From contig CM069452.1 in NCBI GenBank assembly GCA_035610835.1, forward strand, positions 23,627,121 to 23,691,120: a stretch of DNA of 64,000 bases. Direction: 5' to 3'. Under the pieces are notes generated by a model. That model saw only the letters and a list, made by a program, of their open reading frames with translations. It searched no databases and had not been told where the DNA came from. A program made the translations under genes and the position numbers. Below, one piece after another: positions 32,601 to 36,189 of the stretch (the first letter of the stretch is position 1; every line of letters begins with the position of its first letter). The stretch comes from Ophiura sarsii (lineage: Eukaryota > Echinodermata > Ophiuroidea > Amphilepidida > Ophiuridae).

Positions 32601-32602
32601 AA
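8632..32602 (+). CDS. Multi-FN3 single-pass transmembrane receptor (14 coding exons, 1095 aa)
   Basis: Joining 14 exons at GT..AG junctions gives 3288 nt in one frame: signal peptide (about residues 1-20), ten fibronectin type III domains (about 23-997), one membrane helix (about 1011-1032) and a 63-residue cytoplasmic tail. Introns between FN3 domains are phase 1, the classic arrangement for extracellular module shuffling. Domains 1-9 alternate between type B (motifs SWDEVPCGSRHGVI and LSPCTTY) and type A (SDSC plus VEYRLTNQDQC). Each type carries its own Cys pair. Domain 10 is split by a phase-0 intron. No kinase, phosphatase or TIR domain is visible. It most likely acts in adhesion or recognition at the cell surface. 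No orthologue or symbol is recognised. The 3' end may be altered by a LINE fragment (see the exon 14 entry). Possible poly(A) signals AATAAA lie at 33017 and 33025. Confidence 0.75.
8902..9195 (+). CDS. FN3 receptor exon 2: FN3 domain 1 (type B)
   Basis: Acceptor tttatttgcag|AT and donor G|GTAATC give a 294-nt phase 1-1 exon. It contains an FN3 core Trp (ISYSWNKVSC), the Cys pair near 'KVSC' and 'LMPCTEYEF', and a terminal 'GIGSYSDGRAATT' strand. It is the most diverged type B domain. Confidence 0.8.
9244..9555. mobile_element. MITE, copy 1 (intron 2)
   Basis: Terminal inverted repeats GCCCGCTTAGCAGCGCTAT and, inverted, AGCGCTCCTAAGCGGGC enclose about 310 bp. A second copy at 17226-17518 in the same gene matches nearly end to end, including 'gcaaccaaccggctgtatt' and 'gataacaataggtttacca'. 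Both copies share a few flanking bases, so the true ends may lie slightly outside. There is no coding frame. Confidence 0.8.
9725..10175. repeat. 32-bp minisatellite, about 14 units (intron 2)
   Basis: The unit 'gattgaatgcttttta' plus 'ttaaaggctgtgccaa' is repeated head to tail with very few substitutions or single-base indels. It ends about 60 bases before the exon 3 acceptor. The high unit identity suggests recent expansion or homogenisation. Confidence 0.9.
10236..10538 (+). CDS. FN3 receptor exon 3: FN3 domain 2 (type A)
   Basis: The exon is 303 nt between aatttgcag|CA and A|GTGAGT, phase 1-1. It shows the type A signature: Trp in 'FITWEFPSSSC', then YTVEYRLTNRDQCEP, then 'LLPYSTYELYVYAVNSYG'. 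Compared with exons 5, 7 and 9 it keeps more of a canonical FN3 end ('YAVNSYGQGPGT'). Confidence 0.85.
10675..10800. repeat. Short 'gtgcgtcat' repeats in intron 3
   Basis: Variants of 'gtgcgtcat' or 'gtccgtcat' recur about six times (10675, 10703, 10722, 10744, 10792). It is possibly the edge of an old element. No coding is seen. Confidence 0.4.
11085..11384 (+). CDS. FN3 receptor exon 4: FN3 domain 3 (type B)
   Basis: The exon is 300 nt between tacttttttcag|TT and G|GTAAAT, phase 1-1. The type B signature is present: SAAPANVRV, SWDEVPCGSRHGVI, TVTIMSGLSPCTTY and 'WSDDIEAVT'. It is very close to exons 6 and 8, which points to domain duplication. Confidence 0.9.
11500..12480. other. Intron 4, no recognised element
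   Basis: It is unique-looking sequence with no coding frame. The block 'tttattgaaagtggtcgctt' (12380) recurs upstream of exon 7 (16149), so the intron end was duplicated together with exon 5. Confidence 0.5.
12512..12796 (+). CDS. FN3 receptor exon 5: FN3 domain 4 (type A)
   Basis: The exon is 285 nt between gttttcgatag|TT and A|GTGAGT, phase 1-1. It is almost the same sequence as exon 7: DSLSIVPQSS, 'AVSWTVPSDSC', VEYRLTNQDQCRVSDNS and 'LLPYSTYEVSVKVG'. It carries a 3-base loss (SSKLAV where exon 7 has SSNELAV) and a short insertion (VVRQYG versus VLQYG), both frame-preserving. Confidence 0.9.
12844..13251. mobile_element. Hairpin MITE with 'ctagcacaaaaagtccctga' ends (intron 5)
   Basis: The left arm from TATACACCTAGCACAAAA and the right arm ending in GTGCTAGGTGTATA pair for about 70 bases (shared 'gtccctgaccaggtgctttgatg' and its complement). 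TA flanks are possible. Related pieces lie at 15725-15775 and 30997-31290. Confidence 0.8.
13473..15030 (+). repeat. Near-perfect tandem duplication, unit ~778 bp (intron 5)
   Basis: 13473-14251 and 14252-15030 are the same sequence with only a handful of differences seen by eye. Examples are ctaggg/cttggg near 13600/14380, aaaagg/aaaaag near 14020/14800, and a one-base loss 'gaaaagcc'/'gaaagcc' near 14035/14815. The duplication must be recent. It carries a fragment of a Penelope-like element in each unit. Confidence 0.9.
13932..15138 (+). pseudogene. Penelope-like element GIY-YIG C-terminal fragment, duplicated
   Basis: In frame in unit 1 (13932-14250) and completed in unit 2 up to the TGA at 15136 is a stretch with 'SAISNHVAINNHII', 'RIKRGIKEAIKKRG', 'MNWDEGTYMLSNLYNPPL' and a Ser/Gly tail. 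The order 'NHII..W', 'R.IKEAI', 'N.DEG.Y.LS' is the end of the GIY-YIG endonuclease domain in Penelope-like retroelements. The reverse transcriptase part is absent. In unit 2 a one-base deletion near 14815 breaks the upstream part. Short inverted blocks ('atcaaaaccagtgattgagg' near 14650 and its complement near 15193) border the remnant. Confidence 0.55.
15355..15651 (+). CDS. FN3 receptor exon 6: FN3 domain 5 (type B)
   Basis: The exon is 297 nt between atattttcag|AT and G|GTAAGT, phase 1-1. It has SAAPANVRV, SWDEVPCGSRHGVI, SGLSPCTTYIFQVKARNSQG and 'WSDEIEAVTGDGG'. The upstream block 'catgccaagctaaattgcaa' also precedes exon 8, so intron sequence was copied with the exon. Confidence 0.9.
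15725..15775. repeat. Fragment of the 12844-13251 MITE family
   Basis: 'gaattagttaacatgaaagt' followed by 'acctgatcagga' matches the right arm of the MITE at 12844-13251 in order, with substitutions. Confidence 0.5.
16277..16561 (+). CDS. FN3 receptor exon 7: FN3 domain 6 (type A)
   Basis: The exon is 285 nt between gttttcgatag|TT and A|GTGAGT, phase 1-1. It is nearly identical to exon 5, including codons and the acceptor region. The Cys pair SDSC and 'NQDQC' is kept. It ends in 'SVKVGDSVKTESATTKSSS' rather than a canonical FN3 G strand. Confidence 0.9.
17226..17518. mobile_element. MITE, copy 2 (intron 7)
   Basis: Same family as 9244-9555: inverted ends GCCCGCTTAGCAGCGCTAT and 'agcgcttctaagcgggc' with conserved interior. 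It lies just upstream of exon 8, with its right end about 40 bases before the acceptor. Confidence 0.8.
17561..17851 (+). CDS. FN3 receptor exon 8: FN3 domain 7 (type B)
   Basis: The exon is 291 nt between atattttcag|GT and G|GTAAGT, phase 1-1. It has SAAPANVRVTSTSRNSLSF, SWDEVPCGSRHGVI and SGLSPCTTYAFQVRARKTHG. It varies from exons 4 and 6 mainly in the middle loop ('YLHDFWIGEHTTTSM'). Confidence 0.9.
17907..18252 (-). pseudogene. Possible processed pseudogene fragment (function unknown)
   Basis: On the minus strand two overlapping frames read smoothly into each other across a shift near 18100. They run from 'MLNFGLYMSPNWTPKNRNDP' at 18252 through 'CVGYHHSQWLL' to 'YPVKVDYDVSNGNSWRDPTG' and a stop at 17907. 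The stretch is GC-rich and codon-like compared with the AT-rich intron around it. I do not recognise the protein. It could be a retro-copied gene fragment or a chance open frame. Confidence 0.3.
18383..18995. mobile_element. Element with repeated 'ataactgggacac' motifs (intron 8)
   Basis: Motifs: 'gataaacgggacac' (18394), 'gatataactgggacac' (18588), 'acataactgggacat' with its inverted copy 'gtcccagttatgt' 12 bases later (18793-18833), and 'cgcataactgggacac' (18979). Spaced direct and inverted copies without any gene resemble the layout of the element at 4163-6007. The ends are not well defined. Confidence 0.45.
19659..19980 (+). repeat. 322-bp dispersed repeat, copy 1 (intron 8)
   Basis: It matches 42851-43172 over exactly the same length with scattered substitutions, from 'tatgaggggtcacattcca' to 'cattggtgcactcggccg'. 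The right end equals the inverted end of the element at 41634-43172, so this is probably a truncated copy of that transposon. Confidence 0.85.
20077..20349 (+). CDS. FN3 receptor exon 9: FN3 domain 8 (type A)
   Basis: The exon is 273 nt between tttttattag|TT and A|GTGAGT, phase 1-1. It has 'LSIVPKSPTELAVSWTV', then 'DPSCFAYTEYTVEYRLTNQD' with QC, and 'LLPHSTYEVSVKVGDSVESK'. It is a shorter version of exons 5 and 7, lacking the 'DANRTNA' insert. The downstream intron start resembles those after exons 5 and 7. Confidence 0.9.
21162..21458 (+). CDS. FN3 receptor exon 10: FN3 domain 9 (type B)
   Basis: The exon is 297 nt between tcattttccag|GA and G|GTACGT, phase 1-1. It has 'GSPQNIRAMSTTNSSIAYSW', then 'AEPLCGERNGIIAEYTY', 'KTVTVGELEPDTGYSFVISA' and 'EDGIGPEITLSHRT'. 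It keeps the first type B Cys but has Asp (EPDTGY) where the others have the second Cys (SPCTTY), so this domain should lack the disulphide. Confidence 0.85.
21593..21674. mobile_element. Palindromic MITE, left part (split by the LINE)
   Basis: 'gagaataaaggtattgtttt' through 'gatagtattattttaagtaga' is the inverted complement of 25962-26077, with only a few mismatches over about 80 bases. Removing the LINE between them leaves a single ~200-bp hairpin whose centre is the GTAGAACAAC/GTTGTTCTAC stem. Confidence 0.85.
21677..21949 (+). CDS. LINE ORF1, C-terminal fragment (about 90 codons)
   Basis: The frame is open from the truncation point with no ATG until 21725, and it stops at 21949. The product is lysine-rich ('GKTPKSKKKNKRKQ') and then acidic at the end ('MSDYDTADSGEIG'). 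That fits the tail of an RNA-binding ORF1 protein, but no zinc knuckle or coiled coil survives here. It is identified by its position directly upstream of ORF2 more than by sequence. Confidence 0.5.
   Translation: MSQTETIAAKIKETRKMLVQKTLTGTSPVVTSKGKTPKSKKKNKRKQTSPGYVEANASISKKGRCDNPILPEHVDPNMSDYDTADSGEIG
22009..25701 (+). CDS. LINE ORF2: APE endonuclease and reverse transcriptase (1230 aa)
   Basis: The N-terminal apurinic-type endonuclease shows 'ITLNVRGLRN' (about 5-14), 'FIQEAY' (34-39), 'IYGPN', 'LGGDFN' (139-144), 'STLDYLF' (193-199) and 'RTDHLAV' (218-224). These are the metal- and DNA-contacting blocks of L1-type endonucleases. The reverse transcriptase follows with SPGYDG, 'NWRPITLTNVDYKI', 'FLDFSKAFDSID' (motif A, about 587-598), 'GVRQGCPLSALLF' (motif B) and the catalytic YADD (694-697). 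The C-terminal part has a Cx2Cx7Hx4C knuckle (about 1131-1147, 'CDICNEKDYVEHFFFFC'). The start is ATG ACC ATG at 22009. It has no stops or frameshifts, so the copy is young. Its job is target-primed copying of its own RNA. Confidence 0.92.
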   Translation: MTMFITLNVRGLRNKTKRISIFHWLKKEKADFYFIQEAYCLETDLQEWKREWGGEMYINCGTNHSKGLLILVSPSLNIKVNNLVKDINGRFLYINATVNEAIYNLWNIYGPNKDNEKADFIEILSNQIQQHNLNGINILGGDFNFDLDRNVHLKIKEKFNQLLSKFNCEDAWKVKHVNENRFTWQRSNPPCKSTLDYLFIPTLVRNDVQNCYIKPAPRTDHLAVILKLKMKNLDKGKGTWKFNNSLLKDEQYTEELILLIKNLKTEYGDLLNHCMLWDLYKNKIRSFSIMFCINKNKDKPKIASLEESLQQAADQLEKNNSVETQQMYIKAKQNLEIAWESYTDGVKIRSREQWLQEGEKSTKYFLNLERKNIVNKSITSLQKDDGMVITDPDQLLEQQVLYYKKLYCIDEKVNDVDFEDFVKNVNCNTLDENDQMVCEGALALEECKKALDDMQTNKSPGYDGLTTEFYKHFWNEVGVLVMNSLNEGYKNGQLGRSQRKGIITLIHKGKNQPRDLLSNWRPITLTNVDYKIATKALANRMQTIISKIVDPDQTGYIKVRFIGENARLIEDVLRYTQTANMPGVIMFLDFSKAFDSIDKQYMMATLKLLNFGPSFIKWVETLYNDISSCITHNGHVSEFFPINKGVRQGCPLSALLFVLCIEVLACKVRQDENIKGIKLPFINYQKKDAKISLYADDITMFLRNEDQINKVIAVLDKFKSISGLSLNKNKTEAIWIGSNSLRRDTFGKLKWNVYPNNNVKTLGITFSSTTSASNINENWETKVNSIKLIIEAWKYRQLSMVGKILIVKCLMASQLTYVSSVIVLPEHVITQLNSIFHKFVWRKGERVKRKTLMLNYDQGGLRMVDLKSFLYSLQMSWVKKMLNNDISAWKNIAFFHIGKFDIGMDIFNCNCSLTTLSKQCIDILNKLPSFYKMLIQIWFKCNTVKQIKSIENHNNQVIWNNEHIRYNGKTIHFKLWIKSGIIKINQLFGKDGKMLDVVKLRNKMPHNGGLLMEYLALINAIPKDWKCVKHPHTEDKCIYLRCTDRDVNIDKTTVKTFKKELMKKVSVIPICQHFWQRKYPNFSFNWNKIWNNIPSTTREGRLISLNWKITSNIYPTKILLHKMKIENNDVCDICNEKDYVEHFFFFCKKIQPIWLEANDIISLKVSKHVVLTHFDVLFGFQQCTEKTQRDFITSIIMIAKLSISKLRYGNHPNLLFLFKSELRFRKLIDI
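25962..26077. mobile_element. Palindromic MITE, right part with central hairpin
   Basis: It contains the hairpin GTAGAACAAC ... GTTGTTCTAC with an inner cgcc/ggcg step (25964-25998), then the arm 'aataatactatc' to 'cctttattctc' that mirrors 21593-21674. It marks the LINE's insertion site near the MITE centre. Confidence 0.85.
26200..26780. other. Intron 10, right end; no element recognised
   Basis: 26216-26330 is CpG-rich ('gcgtcgcggcgcggcat') and stands out from the surrounding AT-rich DNA. I see no coding frame with support and no repeat partner in this window. Confidence 0.4.
26785..27017 (+). CDS. FN3 receptor exon 11: FN3 domain 10, first part
   Basis: The exon is 233 nt from ttcccactag|TT (phase 1) to CAG|GTATGT (phase 0). 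It encodes 'VPSVPTIVNLMAGTKEGSIV' then 'IEWEIPDVTNGKIIFYHIRY' and 'LLGLETNSTYNIQ', a canonical FN3 A-F strand pattern without the type A/B cysteines. It joins exon 12 in the middle of the domain. Confidence 0.85.
27262..27460 (-). mobile_element. Possible tRNA-derived SINE (intron 11)
   Basis: Read on the minus strand, a box A-like 'GGTAGCGCACGATCAGG' (about 27430-27446) is followed about 100 nt later by a box B-like GCTTCGAATCCCG (about 27326-27338). The spacing is longer than in a true tRNA. No cloverleaf is formed, so a SINE head or decayed tRNA relic is the best reading. Confidence 0.4.
28107..28469. mobile_element. Hairpin MITE with TTAA target (intron 11)
   Basis: TTAA at 28108 and 28466 flanks inverted ends AGGTATATTATGTGATCTTT and, inverted, AGGCATATTATGTGATCTTT. 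Inner arm blocks ('gcagattt', 'gatcataaat', 'aaccatg') also pair. A TTAA target suggests mobilisation by a piggyBac-like transposase. 526-650 is a partial copy. Confidence 0.75.
28575..28910 (+). repeat. Two direct copies of a ~75-bp segment
   Basis: 'gtagtgaatcgtagtgctac' followed by 'ggtaggttagggttaa' occurs at 28604-28638 and 28870-28904. Each copy is preceded by a 'gcatgcgcgtg' box. The copies are nearly identical. No coding is seen. Confidence 0.75.
29100..30585. repeat. Satellite-bearing element built on AGGTCA half-sites
   Basis: The left flank 'cccctggtttgtaaaaccag' with a GT-rich stretch leads into a tandem array (about 29240-30510). The unit is about 115-165 bp and there are about ten units. 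The core of most units is AGGTCA-(4)-AGGTCA-(1)-AGGTCA-(5)-AGGTCA, followed by 'aaatcgtaaaagttgcc' and 'gacgtcaaacttgg'. The end is 'gggggattcgcaagtcgtga'. The whole block looks like one mobile or satellite repeat inside intron 11. Confidence 0.85.
30925..30991 (+). CDS. FN3 receptor exon 12: end of FN3 domain 10
   Basis: The exon is 67 nt between tttgaatcag|AT (phase 0) and G|GTAGGA (phase 1). It encodes 'IQAETSGGKGPWGEVESVFV' and PP. This completes the F-G strands of the domain begun in exon 11 ('TYNIQ' + 'IQAETSGGKGPW'). The fit of frame and fold supports the join. Confidence 0.8.
30997..31290. repeat. Diverged copy of the 12844-13251 MITE family
   Basis: 'ctaacacaaaaatgtcctga' then 'aggtgctt', 'ctaattcaaaat', 'gcaccaaaa' and 'acattaagtgcacaaatt' follow the order of the MITE at 12844. 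It begins within ten bases of the exon 12 donor. Confidence 0.6.
31843..31948 (+). CDS. FN3 receptor exon 13: stalk and transmembrane helix
   Basis: The exon is 106 nt between ttgatttgcag|CT (phase 1) and AG|GTATGT (phase 2). A short Ser-rich stalk 'AVSSQGSSRFSTA' leads to 'GITGIVIALILLIFVIAIIV' and IY, a clear single membrane span (about residues 1011-1032). Arg follows across the next splice junction. Confidence 0.85.
32413..32602 (+). CDS. FN3 receptor exon 14: cytoplasmic tail and stop
   Basis: Acceptor cgcaaaatag|A in phase 2 restores Arg and continues 'RFKNSRAMQSRVKKGVTRGT', basic just inside the membrane as expected. It then runs to 'DDKGVYENPNGESETL' and a TAA at 32600. VYENP (Tyr about 1077) fits a pYxN-type SH2 docking motif. 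From about 32550 on, the same DNA read in another frame is an L1/Tx1-type ORF2 fragment, so the last dozen residues and the stop are probably transposon-derived. An alternative is that the native exon splices out upstream of this point. The polypyrimidine tract is weak. Confidence 0.55.
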
Positions 32603-32780
32603 TATCATCTGGAAGAGAAAACCAGTTAAAATCAAACGTTCTGTTGTGATTGAACCAAAAGAAAAAGGTGGAGTCGTCGATATGATAATAATGTTCAATA
32701 CCGATATCGCTTTGAAAATAATGTGGTTGAAGCGTTTCCTCAGCGATGAGAATGCACCGTGGAAAGATACACCACATTAA
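32550..32780 (+). pseudogene. L1/Tx1-type ORF2 fragment (connection domain)
   Basis: The frame reads 'LLSAINKTLYNIIWKRKPVK', then 'EKGGVVDM' and 'DIALKIMWLKRF'. It aligns by eye with the ORF2 at 22009 in the region after the YADD ('LNSIFHKFVWRKGERVK', 'QGGLRMVDLKSFLYSLQMSW'). It is short, without a poly(A) tail, and overlaps the end of the FN3 receptor in a different frame. Confidence 0.65.
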
Positions 32781-33016
32781 GTTAGGAGATCTTGGATATA
32801 CTATTATCGTTTAGTAGGTGTAAATACTGCAATTTCATTGGTTAACACGTACGAAATCTGATCCATAACGTGTAAACAAGAAGTCAAACCACACGATATA
32901 TTCCATATCGTCGATTAACCGCGTTACCAGATGGCGCGGTATGATCGGCAAGATATTACGTGTAAAGCGATTGCTTTGCGTCTGTGGAAGAGTTGCTTAA
33001 AATATGACACGTAAAT

Positions 33017-33030
33017 AATAAACAAATAAA
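33017..33030 (+). promoter_or_regulatory. Candidate polyadenylation signals
   Basis: Two AATAAA hexamers (33017-33022, 33025-33030) lie about 415 bases after the FN3 receptor stop codon. No other AATAAA closer to the stop was noticed. Confidence 0.35.
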
Positions 33031-33486
33031 ATGCCGGATGATTTAAACGCAACCGAGTCGATTTCTGTTACATTCTGAAGCCGAAATAGACCGCAAAAAT
33101 GACGTTTGGTTTTCCGCGAGTGTTTAAATACCATTTATTATTGGGGCCTTTGGACTAAACGGCCGAATGTGATATGGCACAAATCATAGGTATTTTTCGT
33201 ATTGTGTGAACATGCAGGGGATAACTAATGGTAGGCCTATTGCAAACAAATATGAAAGATGAATCCTTTCCGAAATATTTTCCTACGTTATAATTTATAA
33301 AGATACTATTTTATGTTGGCAGAAGTTTAACGATTGCGATAAAAAAAAAATACATATGGATGATATTTGTTATATGCCACTTTGGAATAACACAGTGTTA
33401 GCCAGTCCAGCCCATATTCATTTCAAAAATAGCTCTTAAATCTGGTATCAAAAGAGTACAACATTGTATTAGAAGATCAAGGTTCT

Positions 33487-34765
33487 TTCTTTTTTTCTTT
33501 TTTCTTTTTTTTCTTCTTTTTTTTTCCTTCATTCATTTTATTTTTTCATTCATCTATATTCTATATATAGTTATATAACATAATAACAATATATTAAAAC
33601 ATACTGCTATCAATAAGTTACAAATATGAACAAACAAAAAAGACTCTACCATCGAACAGTATGTACCAACAATTACCATTAGCATGAAGATAGATGGCTA
33701 ATGATCATCAACGGCACATGATCTTCGCAGGTGAGTTGACAAACAAAGCAATATATAATATGGGCTGTCATGTACATGTGTTTTACAAGAAGAATAACAT
33801 AACCTTCTATTTACTCTGTGCCTTGTAGGCTTTTGCCAATCTTATACCACATATTTTCACTATGTCTCAAGATACTGATTCTCCATCTTAATTCGTATAG
33901 AAACCATTTAAATGCATCAACGTTTTTATTATCAGTGATCTTCATATGTCTGGATCTATACAGAGTGAACGACGCCAAACTAAGCATTCTATTTAGCATT
34001 ACATTCAATACACTTTGATTATCTGGTTTATAACCAAGTACAATGATTGTTAACGATATCTCTGGACATGGAATATTGTTAGAAATAATAAATCTTTTAA
34101 AATGAACCCAAAAGCGTTTTGATAAAGGACAGGCAATAAATGAATGTAGATAATCATCTGACGTGTTGCACTCAAAACAATTTGGTGAGTTCGCCGTATT
34201 CCAAATATAAGTTTGCTTTGGTAGCGATGATTCTATATAATAATTTGTAATTGAACTCTGCCAATTTTCTCTCTTTTTCAAGAATAGTTTTCATAGTCCA
34301 AATATCGTCCCATTTTGGTGACGTTGACAGTTCCTGTGCCCATCTGTTCTGAATTATTGGCACGACTGTGAACTTTTTAACTACATGAACGTAAATATAC
34401 CTTGATTGCCAATACATCATATTTACACGTTTTTTATTTACATACATACACGAGGTTCTTAAACGAGTACTTATTTCAATAGGCATATAGTTGGCGTTTA
34501 ATAAAGCAAACCAATTCTTTGGAATTGATTTGAAAATAATAAATAGCTCTGCAATCCAGTTGTGCTTATTTTTAAGCTTGTCAAGTATATATGTAGTGGA
34601 AAAGACACCATCATTATTTATAAGGTCATTGATATATATTATGTCACTATCAATCCATTGTTTGAAATACAAGGTCTTGCCATTGTGCATGATCTTTCTT
34701 ATCTTATTCATAATTATGCTGTAAATATCGGAAATGTTTTGACTCTGTCTGACTGTGTCACATTA
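33487..34765 (-). pseudogene. L1/Tx1-type LINE, 5'-truncated, minus strand
   Basis: The minus strand encodes the C-terminal third of an ORF2 in two frames that meet near 34172-34281. First comes 'MHNGKTLYFKQWID' to 'KSIPKNWFALLNANY' (34711-34172), then 'SLPKQTYIWNTANSP' through 'CFECNTSDDYLHSFIACPLS' (34281-33811). The latter is the Cx2Cx7Hx4C knuckle seen in the intact copy. A T-rich tract at 33487-33540 is the complement of its poly(A) tail. The frameshift marks it as dead. It is a different subfamily from the copy at 21675. Confidence 0.75.
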
Positions 34766-34962
34766 TGTTATCATTAAAAGCTTTCCAAATAAGTAGTAAT
34801 TTTATTAAGCAAAGCATCTAAACGTGATATTTAGGCTAAAGGTAGAGAGCTCAACTGAACATTAGTATAATAACTCATGGAATACGCAATATTTCTAATC
34901 TGAAACAATTAACAAATATCATCAAGCCAGCTATATTACGAGCATTTACTGGAACTCCCCCC

Positions 34963-34990
34963 GCCCCCCCCCCCCAAAAAAAAAAAAATT
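34963..34990. repeat. Poly-C / poly-A run
   Basis: A C-rich run is followed by an A-run, probably simple sequence. 34990-36065 is AT-rich and holds nothing I recognise. Confidence 0.7.
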
Positions 34991-36069
34991 AGGAAAATAG
35001 TTGTCTCTTGAAAATGAGATATTTCCAATTTAAGAGGGTTTGCACGAGAAAACCATGCAGTTTCTTGAAATATGGGAAGAAGGGTCGGTAAATTTCGACC
35101 ATACTGATTCTCTACATCCCTTGTATAAGCTTTTCTTCATAATGTGTATTACAAAAATAACAGTGTTTCTAGATATAATTATATGGGGAGAGGTTAAATG
35201 AGACATTTACCTACAAAAACGTCTATTTTCAAAACAGTCTCTCTGGCATCGAATAGAGCACATATATCAACTTAATTCTTGGTGACAATATTTATAACAC
35301 ATTTTTCCATAATCAGATAATCTGATAATGTGACATTAATCAAACGTCTGGAAGTATTTTGGTTTTCTGTAAACAAAATCTTAATTTTGGCAATTTTACT
35401 CATTTTTGGTCAAAATAATTTGAGAAACTATTGCTCATTTGGACAGCCACTTTGACTTTTTTTTGCGAATATGCGGAGGAAGGTCAGATATGAGCACTTA
35501 TGAAAATATAAAATCATTGTTGTTGGGCCTCTGCAATCTCTTTTTACAATGTTATCTTTCATCATTATTTTTTTTCAAATTCCTAGCAAGATGTTTGATG
35601 CAGCTCGTTATAAAATGACATATAGGCCTATCCCTATTGAAAAGCACGAATCTGATCATTCTAAACAGTAATGCAAACCTCTTTCTATAGGATGATTGTC
35701 ACTTTTGAAACTGGACCCACGACCATTAAAATGACAATAACTCCGCTCCGCAACATCGTATCTCATCGATCGAGGTATCAAAATACGCAGAACAAAATTA
35801 TGCACTCGGTTATTTGCCTCGATTAATGCATACCCTTTCGAGCCGTTATATATTGGATCATTTCTAAGTGTTTCGATACTTTTTGTGAGCAGTTTATATA
35901 ATTATGTATATTATTGCTTGATAACGTTTTGATTTAACTTGAGTGTTCAGTTAATCCAAGGAAAAGTTTTGATTATAAAGTCACCTATTTCATCGACATA
36001 ACTACGTCAGCGTACACCTTGCAAACGATTTAGCATCGCATAGTTGCAGCAGCATAAACGCTCCAACTT

Positions 36070-36126
36070 AGGGATGGCATCCAGATTCGTACGGATTGAA
36101 AACCGTAGATCGGAGAGAGTAAACGT
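36070..36126. repeat. Inverted repeat, left arm, flanking an RTE-like LINE
   Basis: The arm starts GGGATGGCATCCAGATTCGT and continues through 'gattgaaaaccgtag'. It matches the complement of 39403-39459, with the first 40 or so bases identical. TTA precedes it and TTA follows the other arm, consistent with a 3-bp target duplication of the PIF/Harbinger kind. Confidence 0.8.
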
Positions 36127-36189
36127 TCACGGGAGTTGTTCAATGCATTCGCTAAGCATGGCTAAACACGTATTATTTACTACTACTTA

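Noticed and set aside
32550..34765. One LINE with a 5' inversion (twin priming) joining the + and - fragments
   Set aside because: A twin-primed inverted part should lie beyond the 5' end (above 34765). The + fragment lies on the poly(A) side, so two separate insertions are more likely.
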